From NCBI GenBank assembly GCA_011799875.1, contig CM022303.1, positions 281,934,850 to 281,998,849 of the forward strand: a stretch of DNA of 64,000 nt. The letters are read 5' to 3'. Source of the stretch: Thinopyrum elongatum (taxonomy: Eukaryota > Streptophyta > Magnoliopsida > Poales > Poaceae). Of the stretch, positions 53,801 to 64,000 are shown in pieces. The notes under the pieces were generated by a model, which was not told where the DNA came from, made no database searches, and saw only the letters and a program-made list of their open reading frames with translations. The stretch's first letter is position 1. Each line of letters starts with the position of its first letter. Position numbers and translations under genes: made by a program.

Positions 53801-55261
53801 CGCAACCGTACGTGGCAGCTTGTCCCGCGGCCTCCCCGTGCCAATGTTATCGCTGGCAAGTGGGTTTTCCGCCACAAGACTCGCCCTGACGGTTCCCTCG
53901 AGCGCTACAAGGCGCGTTGGGTGGTGCGTGGTTTTCGCCAGCGCGCCGGCGTGGACTTCACCGACACCTTCGCCCCGGTTGTCAAACCGGGCACGATTCG
54001 CGCTGTCCTCCAGCTTGCGGTTTCTCGCGCCTGGCCAGTTCACCAGCTCGACGTGTCCAATGCTTTCTTGCATGGCCATCTCGACGAGCCGGTGTTTTGT
54101 CAGCAGTCCACTGGTTTCGTCGACACCGACTATCCGGACCACGTGTGCTTGCTCTCCCGTTCTCTTTACGGGTTGAAGCAGGTGCCCCTGGCCTGGTACC
54201 AGCGGATCGCGACCTTCCTTCAGCAGCAGGGGTTCCGGTCCACATGGTCAGATGCCTTCCTGTTTGTTTATCACCAGGGCGTCGCCACCGCGTACCTTCT
54301 CCTGTACGTCGACGACATCATCCTGACTGCGTCCTCGCCAGCGCTACTTCAGCAGATCACAGCTCGCCTCGGCACCGAGTTCGCCCTCAAGGACTTGGGG
54401 GCTCTCCACTACTTCCTCGGCATCGAGATTGTCCGCCGTGCCACTGGCTTCTTCCTGCATCAGCAGAAGTATGCCTACGAGCTTCTGGAGCGAGCCGGCA
54501 TGCTTAACTGCAAGCCTGCTTCCACGCCTGTCGACACGAAGGCTAAGGTGTCCGCCGTCGAGGGCTCTCCGGCGTCCGACGCTCCCTTCTACCGCTCCAT
54601 CGTCGGTGCTCTCCAGTACCTCACCCTGACGCGTCCGGATATTCAGTATGCTGTCCAGCAGGTGTGCCTCCACATGCATGCTCCTCGCGACACCCATTGG
54701 GCTCTGGTGAAACGTATCCTCCGGTATATACGTGGCACCATGGCTATGGGTCTCACCCTGACGGCATCACCCGACACCAGCCTCGTCGCCTACTCCGACG
54801 CCGACTGGGCTGGGTGTCCCGACACTCGGCGCTCCACCTCCGGCTACTGCGTCTACCTCGGGCCCTCTCTGATCTCATGGTCGTCTAAACGACAACCCAC
54901 GGTTTCACGATCGAGCGCCGAGGCCGAGTACAGGGCAGTGGCCAACGCCGTCGCGGAGTGCTCCTGGCTACGACAGCTGCTTCAGGAGTTGCTTTGTGAG
55001 GTTCCCAAGGCCACGATTGTCTATTGTGACAACGTCTCCGCGGTCTACCTCTCCGCCAACCCTGTTCATCATCGCCGGACGAAGCATATTGAGCTCGACA
55101 TTCACTTTGTCCGGGAGCACGTTGCACTTGGTCGTGTTTGAGTCTTGCATGTACCCACCGATCAACAGTTCGCCGATGTCATGACGAAGGGACTGCCTAC
55201 CTCGACTTTCGAGGGTTTTCGGTCCAGTCTTTGCGTCTCCGGTGACGCTTCGACTGCGGGA
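50815..55261 (+). pseudogene. Copia gag-pol polyprotein, interrupted
   Basis: Starts ATG at 50,815 (MSSNASSYSNPF). Gag (UBN2 type) shows TYFAWKTYFSLLFRENNLMD and QSIDDYCRRLKTLADELRD. It is followed by a Pro-rich linker with a basic RGNRRGGGRKQ segment but no CCHC knuckle. Protease: WYMDSGATAHMT. Pre-integrase HARLGHPNS..CEACRLGKH, then integrase LHSDVWTS and LQTDDGKEFDN. Reverse transcriptase: KWVFRHKTRPDGSLERYKAR, DVSNAFLHG and YVDDI. RNase H: YSDADWAG and SSAEAEYRA. Lesions: TAG at 52,705, TGA at 52,918, a 1-bp frameshift near 53,425 and TGA at 55,139, after which HVPTDQQFADVMTKGLP finishes the protein. The Glu/Ala/Pro-rich repeats at 53,340-53,560 vary. Large antisense open frames here are shadows. 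Confidence 0.93.
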
Positions 55262-55264
55262 GGG

Positions 55265-55442
55265 TGTTGAGCACATGTATATCTGACGGCTAGGATCTCT
55301 TGTATTTACTTCCTAGCTTAGCGATATCTCCCGATCCTTTCCCTGTATAGCGGATACGGTTGAGATCTCGCAGCCCTTGTACCTATATATGTGCCTAGTG
55401 CATGATCAATGAGAATTATCGATGCACACAAACAATTCTACA
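55265..55442 (+). repeat. 3' LTR of the copia element
   Basis: 178 bp with the same ends as the 5' copy. It is preceded by the purine-rich GACTGCGGGAGGG. Confidence 0.95.
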
Positions 55443-56921
55443 CTCTCCTCTCCCGCATCTGCATCTGCATGGCCCTGCCATGATGAACCACACGTGCACC
55501 GATTAAAAGAGGCGAGCTCCTCCTCCTCCTTCTCTTTCGTCTTTAATTTGAACTCCGTCCGCCCCCATGATGGATGCATGAAACCCAACCGAACACAATG
55601 ATGCACGAGCGTAGATTTCACCACCGCGCGCGCGCGCGCGCGCATAAACTAGCCAGAGCCCGGAGCTAGGCTTGATTAGGCGCGTGCGTGGTTCGCTCGC
55701 ACACGCGTGGCGAAACAAGCAGCTAGCCCCCGCGGGATGCATGCCTGGATGATGATCCATTTTATCCGTGTGGCGCCGCCTCTTTCCGGCCGGGGGCCCT
55801 CACGTGCATGGTGTTACTGGTTGGCTGATGGCTACGTCCTACTACTGCAGTACTGCTGCTGCTGTATAACCACTTGCAGAATCGACTGTTCGCTAGCTCG
55901 CGCGTAACCACTTTGCAGAAACCGACGGACGGACGGACGGACGGCAACGTCCATTCCATCGGTCGTTGCCACGGCTCTGTCTCGCTATTTTATTTTTAAG
56001 TGCAGACCTCGTGACCCGTAGACGACGGTCGGCCAAGCTTGATTATGGCATGGTCAGCACATATATGGGCGTTGCCGTGTGTCGCAGTGCACTGTATTAA
56101 TTAGAGCATTACTAGTAGATGTTTCCTCAACTATACAGAAGAGACAGGCATACGTGGCTGATTAACTATTCCTTTCATGTCGTTCTGCTGTTTCCCTCAA
56201 CTATACAGAAGCGCGCAATGGAGTCGAGATGGTAAAACGAGCTCAGTCCGGCCAGCTATGTCGCCCGTCTGTGCAGTAAGCTGTAAAGTGTCGGCAGGAC
56301 CAGCAACTGCCGGCAGATAGATAGACGCGCGCAGCTGGGCCAACTTCAACTTGGAGGCAGAGTCGCTCGCGCGGCGTTTTTTTTCTTCTTCTTTTTTCTG
56401 CGAAATAACCATAACTTTTTGGATCTAGAGTTTCATATGACCCTAAAGCTTGGAAAAGTTTTAAAAAAATCTTTTGTTCGCGCGTAATTTTTCACAGCAT
56501 ACTGGATCACCGGTTGGAAACATTTTGACAGCAGAACAGATGCTTGGGACTCACCTGTATACTACTAGTCTGGTTTTGCCACACAAGAAGTCTCCAGTCA
56601 GTGACAGTGACACCTATCAGGAACACCAGGTATGTGTTTACTAGCCCCTTCATATTTGAGTCATTTAACCATGATTTTAACTAATAAAATATAAATTAGA
56701 CATAATAAAAATAATAGCATTGAAAACTACATTCAAATATGAATCCTACAATATTTTGTCGCGACATACATCAAACATTTTGCTAGGCAAATATGCTGTT
56801 AAACTTGACCTAGAAGGCTAGAATACAATGAGTATTAACAAACCCAGACGCAAGTAGTACTAGTATCTCGCGCATTCAAACAAAGCTTTTTTATGTGAAA
56901 AAAAGGAAAGACCCTTGGCAT
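55443..56921. other. Intergenic sequence with microsatellites
   Basis: Contains (CG)n at about 55,625-55,643 and (CGGA)n at 55,924-55,943. TTTCCCTCAACTATACAGAAG is present twice (about 56,120 and 56,190). No coding motif was recognised. Confidence 0.5.
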
Positions 56922-56935
56922 CTGCATTATAAAGT
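56922..56935. repeat. 14-bp target duplication (left) of the truncated LINE
   Basis: CTGCATTATAAAGT occurs here and again at 58,188-58,201, exactly flanking the LINE. Confidence 0.92.
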
Positions 56936-58187
56936 TTTTTTTTTTTGAGGAACCGGCAGGAGCACTGCCTTTTTATATAAGAAGGAGAATAAGGTTTATG
57001 TACAAGAGTGTTCCGGTTTTTTGGAGAGAAACCGGACAAAAACCCCTAGAAAAGCCCACAGGCTGGCACTAATCAACCAATACCGGCTGCCACCTGTGCC
57101 CGGCCAAAGGCCAAAGTCCTTTGCTTGATGTCGTCGAAGGCAATAGCTGCTACCTCTAGGTGCGTGAGGCGAGTTCCATTGAAGATGCGTCGGTTTCGCT
57201 CCTTCCAGATGTTCCAGATAGTGTAAAGGAAGCGGCCGCTCCGCCTTCTTCTGTCGTCCTTGGGCAAATTGGTGGTGAGCGAATCCCACCAGTCTGAAAT
57301 CCCCATCGAAGGGGGCAACGTGGGCGTGGCCCCAGAGTCCTCTCCCGTCCACACCTGGACGTGAGACCAAACTGCGGCGGCAAACGGGCAGTCCTTGCAG
57401 AGATGAGTGGCCGTCTCCGGTGCCCCAAGGCAAAGGGGACAGCGAGGGTCGTGCGGCCAGCCACGAACGGCTAGCATGTCGGCCGTGAGGATTTTCCGGT
57501 GGAGCACAAGCCAGGCGAAGAACTTGCATTTTGGCTCAGCATGTGCCTCCCAAATCTTGGCTGGGGAGAACCTGGGATAGGATCCAGAGAACTGGGCCGC
57601 GTAGGCCGAAGCAGCAGAGTATATGCCATTGGGGGTCCACCGCCAAGTGATGGAGTCCTCCTGGTCCGGATTCAACGCAACCTGAGTGATAGCTGATGCG
57701 AGGGCAATGAACTCCTGCAGGTGGGTAGGCGATGAAAGACGGGCCACCGATCTGATCCAGTTCTCCTCCTGGAGCTCCTTCATCACAGTTCTCCGCTTCC
57801 TGATGGCAATTTTGTACAGCTCCGGGAAGGCCCGGGACAGAGGGCCCCGTCCTGTCCAGTCATCGTGCCAGAATAAGGATTTTCTCCCATTGCCCAAGGA
57901 GATGGTGGTAGAAGCCCTGAAGAGCGCCATATCCGTCTCATCGCAGGGCACCGCAGAGCCCACCCATTGGCGGTCAGGATCAGTCCACATAAGCCAAGGC
58001 CAGCGAAGTCGGAGCGCCCGACCAAATCTCTCGAGGTCTGTGATTCCCAGGCCCCCCATGGGCTTAGGCCGGCAAACAGTCTTCCAGTTGACCAGAGAGT
58101 GTCCGCCAGACGCGTTTTTCAAGTCTTCCCCACACCAGATGAAGTTACGAGTGATCTTACTGAGCTTCTGGATTGCCCAAGTGGAAA
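56936..58187 (-). mobile_element. 5'-truncated LINE with poly(A) and 14-bp target duplication
   Basis: The insertion of 1252 bp reads on the minus strand. It ends in an A-run (12 T on the plus strand at 56,936-56,947) and is flanked by CTGCATTATAAAGT on both sides. This is the product of target-primed reverse transcription that stopped early. Only the C-terminal part of ORF2 is included. Confidence 0.93.
57073..58187 (-). CDS. C-terminal part of LINE ORF2 (zf-RVT), open but truncated
   Basis: About 371 codons remain open from the insertion border to TGA at 57,073. Residues include LVNWKTVCRPKPMGGLGITD, then SLGNGRKSLFWHDDWTGRGP. The zf-RVT domain follows: WEAHAEPKCKFFAWLVLHRK, CPLCLGAPETATHLCKDCPF and FLYTIWNIWKERNRRIFNGT. 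This is the region after the reverse transcriptase in plant L1-like ORF2. The catalytic parts are absent because of 5' truncation. The ATG at 58,212 lies in flanking DNA and is chance. No stop has yet accumulated, which suggests a recent insertion. Confidence 0.9.
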
Positions 58188-60299
58188 CTGCATTATAAAG
58201 TGATGCACGCAACCACTTGGCATACTTGCATGAGGTAGAGATAGGTCCCGGCAGCCAGAGATTTGGGCCTAGGCATGGAGAAAAATTCTTCGGTAAACCT
58301 GAATGATATTAAGCTTGACCCCACACGTTTTCTCTTCTCCCTCTTGTCTACCACAGATGACAGTAGACTTGTACAAATCCTATCTCCGCTAATACACATC
58401 TAAATTGACGAGGACGAATTCCTGGAGTATATGTGTATTTTTCTTCAAGTTGTAGTACTAAGATAAGTCGTGCCCCAGCAACGACTGTATCTCTACCTTT
58501 CCTTTTGACGACGTCCGGTCCGGGTTGATGAAGGCCCTTTGGTCTCTACTTTTTTACCTGCCGGCCGGCCGGCCGGTTGCCACGCGCGCCTCGCCGAGAG
58601 AGAGAGCTTTCCTCCTCTTCCGCTCACCGTCTTTCACCGCTATGCAAGTATGCATGCAACTGCACCCGGTCCCATCCATGGCATCCTTTGGCCTTGGCCC
58701 CCATCCCCGTCATTCTCTCCTCCCCCCATCTTTGTCTGCCTCTCCTTAACTGAATTGGTCTCCACCTTAGCTGTTCTGCGTCTACTGTAGCCAGACACCG
58801 GGGTCGCGCGTTGTTGCATGGGTAACTACTGGAAAGTGGAAATCAACAACCAAGAAGATCTCACCACCTCTCGTTCTACCGTGCCTAGGGCTCCATGCAT
58901 AGACCAAATCTTTGTGTTAGCTAATTTAATCCAACTGGCTTCTGGTACACCAAACGGCTCCTGCAAGCTGCAAACGGAACGCAGGCATCATGCATGACCA
59001 TGCACGTAATAATGAATGGGTTAGCTGAAGCGCGGACGAGACGCCTGACGAGGGAAGGCATGCGATGCGCAGCGCAGTGGTTGCGGGCCTATTAATTGTT
59101 TTCACTCAAAAATGGGCCAAGGGTGGTAGCAACACTCCAACCTAATCCCCAGCTGCTCGCCCTGCCCCCCCGCCCACGGCCACGCCCACGCCCACCTAAT
59201 CATGCACACTCTTTCTCCCATACTACTTGATCCATTTTTTTTTTCCTGAGATTTTTTCAGTCTGAATTATGGTTTGCTCATGTTGATTTTTTTTCTTGTT
59301 CCATAAACTAAGAAAGATGATGACTGCTGTTGTTTTCTAAAAATTAGACTGAATTTCGAAATATATACATCACACTAGTGAGATTGGGTACCAGTCACTG
59401 TCCATCTTGGAGCTGCTGTGCCGTCACTAAAACCTCTCCCTATAGATATATTAATCCTATCATTGCGTCCACTTCGCCATGACATCCCACTGTTTATAGC
59501 CGTTCGCCTTTCTCTGTTCTTTTAATGGAGGAATCGGCAGGGGGAGGGAGACACACTGATAGGCGCCACTGCTCCTCCGTTTTCTCTTCTTTTCTTCCTC
59601 GCTCCCTTTTAAACTCTTCTTTTCCCGGGAGTTTTACCATCCTTTCACCGCACCGTATCTTCCTGCAGGCAGCAGGCTGCATTTGCTTTCCCTTTGCTTC
59701 TTTGGCCTCCGTGGGTCAGCTCACCTCACCTCACCTCGTCCTTTGGCTAATCCTTAGCTGCTCCTCTCGTGCACTCTTAAATACCATCTCCTATAACATA
59801 CATATGGCTCATGATTATCTCCCTATATGCCTGTATACAACTGCTACCATTAGTGCGTCCTCTGCTCATCATTTCTGTTGAGCTAAGCTTAAGCTCCATT
59901 GATTCTTGCTTGTCTCCAGTACTGTTGTCCAGCAAAACTCTGCGTTTTCCTTCCAATTTTTCTTTTCCTTCGCTGTTTAGTGGAGTAGAGGTTGGAGCTG
60001 GGAGAGGTAGAGAAGGTTTCTCATCAGTCATCACCCGGACCAGGCTGATCAGTCATAGCCTCCTTCTCTTCTGTTTCCATTGGCAGCTTGTAGTACACAG
60101 CAGTAACTCATGATGTACGAGCTTGGTAAGTTCATTAGCTGAGTGATTAGATGGCTTCCTCCTTCTCTTCACCTAGCTATGGAGAACTGATGCTGATTGC
60201 AGTGCGTGCTTTGCTCTCGATGGTTGGCAGGTTCTTGGTGACGGAAGCACGGGCTAAGCAGAAGCAGCAGCCAAGGAGAAGGAGACCTCAGCATTAGCC
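58188..60299 (+). promoter_or_regulatory. Upstream region and probable 5' leader of the DUF547 gene
   Basis: No transposon was recognised from 58,202 on, so this is probably the native upstream region. It contains a GGCCGGCCGGCCGG palindrome at about 58,561 followed by a GAGAGAGAG run. TATA-like words are at about 59,444 (CTATAGATATATTAA). C/T-rich tracts around 59,560-59,660 and 60,150-60,175 are typical of plant leaders. A CAG/GT junction at 60,230 suggests a leader intron. Several short upstream ATG frames exist. No start site can be fixed from sequence alone. Confidence 0.4.
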
Positions 60300-63200
60300 A
60301 TGGAGACGCCAAAGGCTGGCCACTCGTCTTCTCACCTACAACACCGCCACACCCGAAGGTTAGTATGCACACGAAGCATGGTGATCATCAAATTCGTTCT
60401 TCTAGCAGTTCTTCAGGGTAACCTCTTTTTCTCGGTGAGATGATCACAGGTAAAAAGGTAAGTATAAAGAGAAGTTTTGACCGAGCATGCATATATGCAG
60501 GGCAATTCTAGCCGTTTTGATCAATACTTACATATATTTTCTGTCAATCTTACATCCAGTTGGTTGTATTAGCAACATAATATTACTGAAGCCGTGTCGT
60601 AGCAACGCTGATGTTTTCCCCTTCTTTTCTGAATGTAAAGGGGAATGCCAATGTAGACAGTTGTAAATGCACATCATTTTCCAGCACCGCATATGTTTCC
60701 TACTACTCTTGCAGTCTTGCAAGTCCTTTTGACCAAAGGAACATTTGATTTTTCTTTTTCTTTTCTTTTCTTTTTCAAATGACAGAACATTATATCTTTC
60801 AATACAAAAGATATCCAGTTTTTGCATTTATTTACTTCTCTTTTTTTTGGACAAACAGTTACTTTAAATGAATATCTGCCTGACTAAGTATTGTTCTAAC
60901 TTCATTTCTTATACTTTCAGTGTTGCAAGCACACATGGAAATCTATCGGACATAACACCGCGATTCTCGTATAACAAACCTGTGGGTAATCTAGGCTCCC
61001 CTTTTGTTTTTGCTCTTACTGATGAATTTTCTATGTTCTATTGTACATAAAAATAGTAATGCCACTACTCTTCAGATTCTACTTTCTTACTGAGTTTTTT
61101 TCTTCTTCATGATTTCATGATCGTGCAGACAACCAATCAGGATAATATTCCCCATAGGAGATACTCACTCAACCTAGCAGAGCAGTTTCAAGGCCACCCC
61201 ATGATTACTACAGCAGAACCAAATGAAAAGGCTATGTCAAAGGTTTGTTCCAGATCCAAATAAATTATTTCATGATCTCAACGGCCTAATCGTTTCCAAA
61301 AGCTGAAGTAAGGCTGTTCAATGCAGGCCTTGTATCAATACTTTATAAAGCTATCATCATCTTACCTTTTCTCACTACCTTAAGTTTATCACCTTTATCA
61401 ACAAAATGATGTTTGTCATATCTAGGGAGTTGTAACCAAGGCCATGAGCCATGATTATGCTCTCTTTTCCCCCCTTTAAATTGCCTATCTTCTATACTCA
61501 GGAACAGTATGTCAGCTTTCAACTTTAAATAGTACAGAAGAAAATTAGTAATAAGTTAATTCTACATGCTTGCTATGCTGCCTTTTAACCAAGTTATGAT
61601 TGTTCTTGTGGGGAATGCAGCCTGTTGCAGAATTGGTTTGGGAGATAGCAGCCCTTGAGGAGGAAGTCGTACGAAGGGAACTGCATTTGCTTTCGCTCTA
61701 CAGGGCGACATTTGATCAATACCTGGGCATCTCCCCTCGTGTTTCTGGTCAGGTACACACTCTGCCTGCCACCTTCGAGGGATTTCAATGTTGGCACTTT
61801 ATACTTCATAGAAATTCAGAGAGCAGACAGTGTACTAAGGCTAAAGTTATGGTCAGGTGGGTCAAGAAACGCACCGTCAAGGCAGCAGAAAGAAAGCTGA
61901 TGAAGGTGCTCTCCGGTTGAGAGATATCAAGGAGTCAGCATCCTACAACCTGCCAACAGTTTCAGATCGTAGACATGTATGGACGGTTTTTCTTCTTCAT
62001 TCATTCAGTATTCACCATCAAAGCTAGTCAGCTTAATCCCCCAAACTCAAGCCAATGTTATCTAAACATTTTTTCTTTCTTTGAGAATACAAGCTTTAGA
62101 TTTTTCTAATGAAACCTCCCAAAGTGAGATGATCTGATGCAGCTTTCATATCATTGAAGTATTCACAGGGACTGCCAAGATCAACTTCAGGGCATTCTAG
62201 TCTTGCAAATTTCTTGAGTGCTTCTATTGCTGAATATGTGCCCAGGATTGCATGTAAGCTTTCGGAGGACATTCTAAGATGCATTTCTGCGGTGTACTGC
62301 AAACTCGCGAGCAGCCCATCACAGGATGTTGATTCCGAGACTTTGTCAACTCCTTCCTTCTCTTCTGCATCGAGTACCTTTTCCCTAAAGCACCGTGTCG
62401 ATAGTTGGAGCCCCCGACTCAGCTGCAACGTTGACGCAAGCTCTGACAAATATGGTACATTGAATGAGAATAATGACCAGTACAGTGGGATGATAATTTT
62501 TCCAAGGATAAATATTGATGCAGACAAGTTCGATTATGCCTCTAAAATGCTTGAAACAATCAGGTGAGCAACTCTGCAAATGAATATGGAGCACAGTAAA
62601 CAACTCTTCATCTCAACATCGCATTTTGTCTTGGTCTCAGAGCGTTGATAAAGCGGCTTGAGAAAATTGACCCTACAAAGATGGCACATGAGGAGCAGCT
62701 CTGTTTTTGGATCAACATCCACAACGCTTTAGTGATGCATGTATGTTCAATCTTGATAACAACTCTTATTTTAAATGTGTTCATGTTAACCTCAAAATAT
62801 ATTCATGTCTAACCCGCAGAGGCTTCTTAAATATGACAGGCTTTTATGGCTTATGGACTTCAGGACAAACTCATGAAAAGCTCAGACATGATTCTGAAGG
62901 TATACAATTATCAGAATTTGAACAGCTATATTGTCATCACTTGTCATATTTGAATTTCTCTTAACATTACCTGAGAAATATGTTGTCAGGCTGCATATGA
63001 CGTGGGCGGGCATTCAGTAAACTCCCAAATTATTCAGAACTCAATTCTTGGATGCCAATCCCATCGGCCTTCTCTGGTATGGCATGCACCTATATTGCAG
63101 TTTCCATTAGCAATACAAACACAATAAAATTTAAAAAGGAAAAGGCACTAACAAACTAATTGTCATACAGTGGGTTCACACGCTATTTACTCCCACGAAG

Positions 63201-63722
63201 AAATCACCATCAGGAAGCTCCACACATCCATATGCTCTCCATCAGCCAGAGCCGCTTGCTCACTTTAGTCTTTCCACTGGAGCATTTTCAGATCCACCTG
63301 TAAGTTTTACAGCTAATGCTAACATTTTAACTGCAAAATGAACACATTATTCTTACCGTACAAAATCTCTGCATTTAACTGTAAAGTGATCACATTATTC
63401 TTACCGTAGAAAATCTCTGCAGGTAAGGTTGTACACAGCCAAGAAACTGTACCATCAACTGGATCAAGCTAAGACTGAGTTTATTAGAGCTAATGTCATG
63501 GTCAGGAAGCATATCATCTTTCTTCCCAAAATTCTCCACTACTATGCAAAGGATGCTACACTGGAGTTGCCTGGTCTGATTGAGATGGTATGCAAGAGTA
63601 TGCTTGAAGCCCAACAAAAAGAAATAAATAAATGTCTTAGGAGGAGGATAAATAAGTGTGTTCAATGGTTGCCCTATAAGTCTTCTTTCAGATACACTGT
63701 ACACAGGAGTCTGGCTGAGTAG
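60300..63722 (+). CDS. DUF547 protein with MIP1-type leucine zipper, 11 exons
   Basis: Exons: 60,300-60,358; 60,921-60,981; 61,129-61,242; 61,621-61,752; 61,857-61,976; 62,169-62,563; 62,641-62,740; 62,840-62,899; 62,990-63,076; 63,171-63,299; 63,423-63,722. Joined they give one frame of 518 residues, starting METPKAGHSSSHLQ in a good context (GCCATGGAG). Residues 79-122 are the Lzipper-MIP1 segment (VAELVWEIAALEEEVVRREL, LLSLYRATFDQYLG). Residues 295-445 are DUF547 (EEQLCFWINIHNALVMHAFM, NSILGCQSHRPSLW, PEPLAHFSLSTGAFSDPPVR). The tail CVQWLPYKSSFRYTVHRS is typical. The family is plant-wide; the biochemical role is unknown, and the zipper suggests dimerisation. The exon 2 donor is the weakest call: GTGGGT at 60,982 keeps the frame, whereas the better-looking GGTAAT 4 bp later leads to a stop in exon 3. 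Confidence 0.88.
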
Positions 63723-64000
63723 GCACTGTATTTTGCTTAACCAAATTGTGCTTGTAAGTAATGAACTGGAAATCATTAACTGGTGTGTGTGTGTAACTGT
63801 GTAAATAGGTGACTGATAGTATTTTAGGGGAGTAAAAATATGCATTTGAAATGAATAGAACATGACAGCTGGAAAATCCACACGCTTTGTTTGGAAGAAA
63901 TATGAAAATACATACTCAAGCCACTTGTTGAAAGAGGCAGTTGCGCTGAACATTCGGAAAACATCCAGTTAAAGCAAAATGCTTGGATTCTCAATACCCA
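63723..64000 (+). other. 3' untranslated/flanking region of the DUF547 gene
   Basis: A/T-rich sequence with a (GT)n run at 63,783-63,796. Polyadenylation signals are not clear (AATGAATAG at 63,849 is a weak candidate). The minus-strand ORF here is a shadow. Confidence 0.5.

Larger units (their letters stand above)
50507..55442 (+). mobile_element. Complete copia (Ty1-type) retrotransposon with CTCTC duplications
   Basis: Short LTRs at 50,507-50,659 (153 bp) and 55,265-55,442 (178 bp) both start TGTTGAGCACATGTATATC and end AATTCTACA. CTCTC flanks both sides (50,502-50,506 and 55,443-55,447). A primer site for initiator tRNA-Met (TGGTATCAGA) follows the 5' LTR directly. The 5' LTR lacks about 25 bp (GGATCTCTTGTATTTACTTC region) that the 3' LTR has. 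The order gag, protease, integrase, reverse transcriptase, RNase H defines copia. The polyprotein is broken at four places. Confidence 0.95.

Noticed and set aside
58187..58212. ATG at 58,212 as start of a LINE-derived gene
   Set aside because: It lies in flanking DNA beyond the target duplication; the LINE is simply 5'-truncated at 58,187.
59525..59881. 118-codon ORF upstream of the DUF547 gene
   Set aside because: Composition is C/T-rich leader-like, no domain is seen, and it lies in the presumed promoter/leader.
63390..63953. 187-codon minus-strand ORF
   Set aside because: It is antisense to the last exon of the DUF547 gene, whose frame and splice sites are well supported.

Overview
This is plant nuclear DNA, most likely from a Triticeae grass (wheat, Aegilops or barley group). 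The evidence is the deeply nested LTR retrotransposons, LTRs that start TGATACGTC on the minus strand, gypsy elements with an antisense extra gene, Stowaway and Harbinger-type elements, and GC-rich genes with short GT..AG introns. No bacterial, organellar, rRNA or tRNA gene was seen. All family assignments come from reading motifs; no database was searched.

Region 1-24,150 is a stack of LTR retrotransposons. Gypsy element A (end of pol, antisense gene, 3' LTR at 5690-6715) lies inside gypsy element B (6716-19,661). B also holds a complete non-autonomous LTR element C (10,103-17,180, target duplication GTCCC) and a solo LTR D (17,380-18,901). B sits in an LTR fragment E (19,662-20,775), which abuts a gypsy LTR piece F (20,776-21,258). 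F lies in an older minus-strand element E' with a gag remnant, a tRNA-Asp primer site and a truncated LTR.

Region 24,150-38,280 holds LINE remnants and DNA transposons: an inverted LTR fragment, a broken LINE ORF2 split by a Harbinger-like element (28,082-29,694), a probable Helitron (30,124-31,372), a second Harbinger-like element with TAA duplications and a decayed gene (32,128-33,923), several MITEs and an RNase H fragment.

Region 38,285-47,700 is a 9.4 kb Mutator-like element with terminal inverted repeats of about 270-295 bp. It carries two convergent genes: an 8-exon plant-mobile-domain gene (plus) and a 1056-codon MURA-type transposase (minus) with its DDE, SWIM and zinc-knuckle motifs visible. 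Between them is an array of 150-bp repeats made of GC-rich hairpins that also occur in the terminal repeats. The layout resembles maize MuDR, with the mobile-domain gene in the mudrB position. This is the most interesting part of the window.

Region 47,700-58,200 holds a LINE/SINE-like insertion with 11-bp duplications, a complete but inactivated copia element with CTCTC duplications (50,507-55,442), and a 5'-truncated LINE with a 14-bp duplication (56,936-58,187).

Region 58,200-64,000 holds the one ordinary host gene: an 11-exon gene (60,300-63,722, plus) for a predicted 518-residue protein with an N-terminal MIP1-type leucine zipper and a C-terminal DUF547 domain, with its upstream region and the start of its 3' flank.
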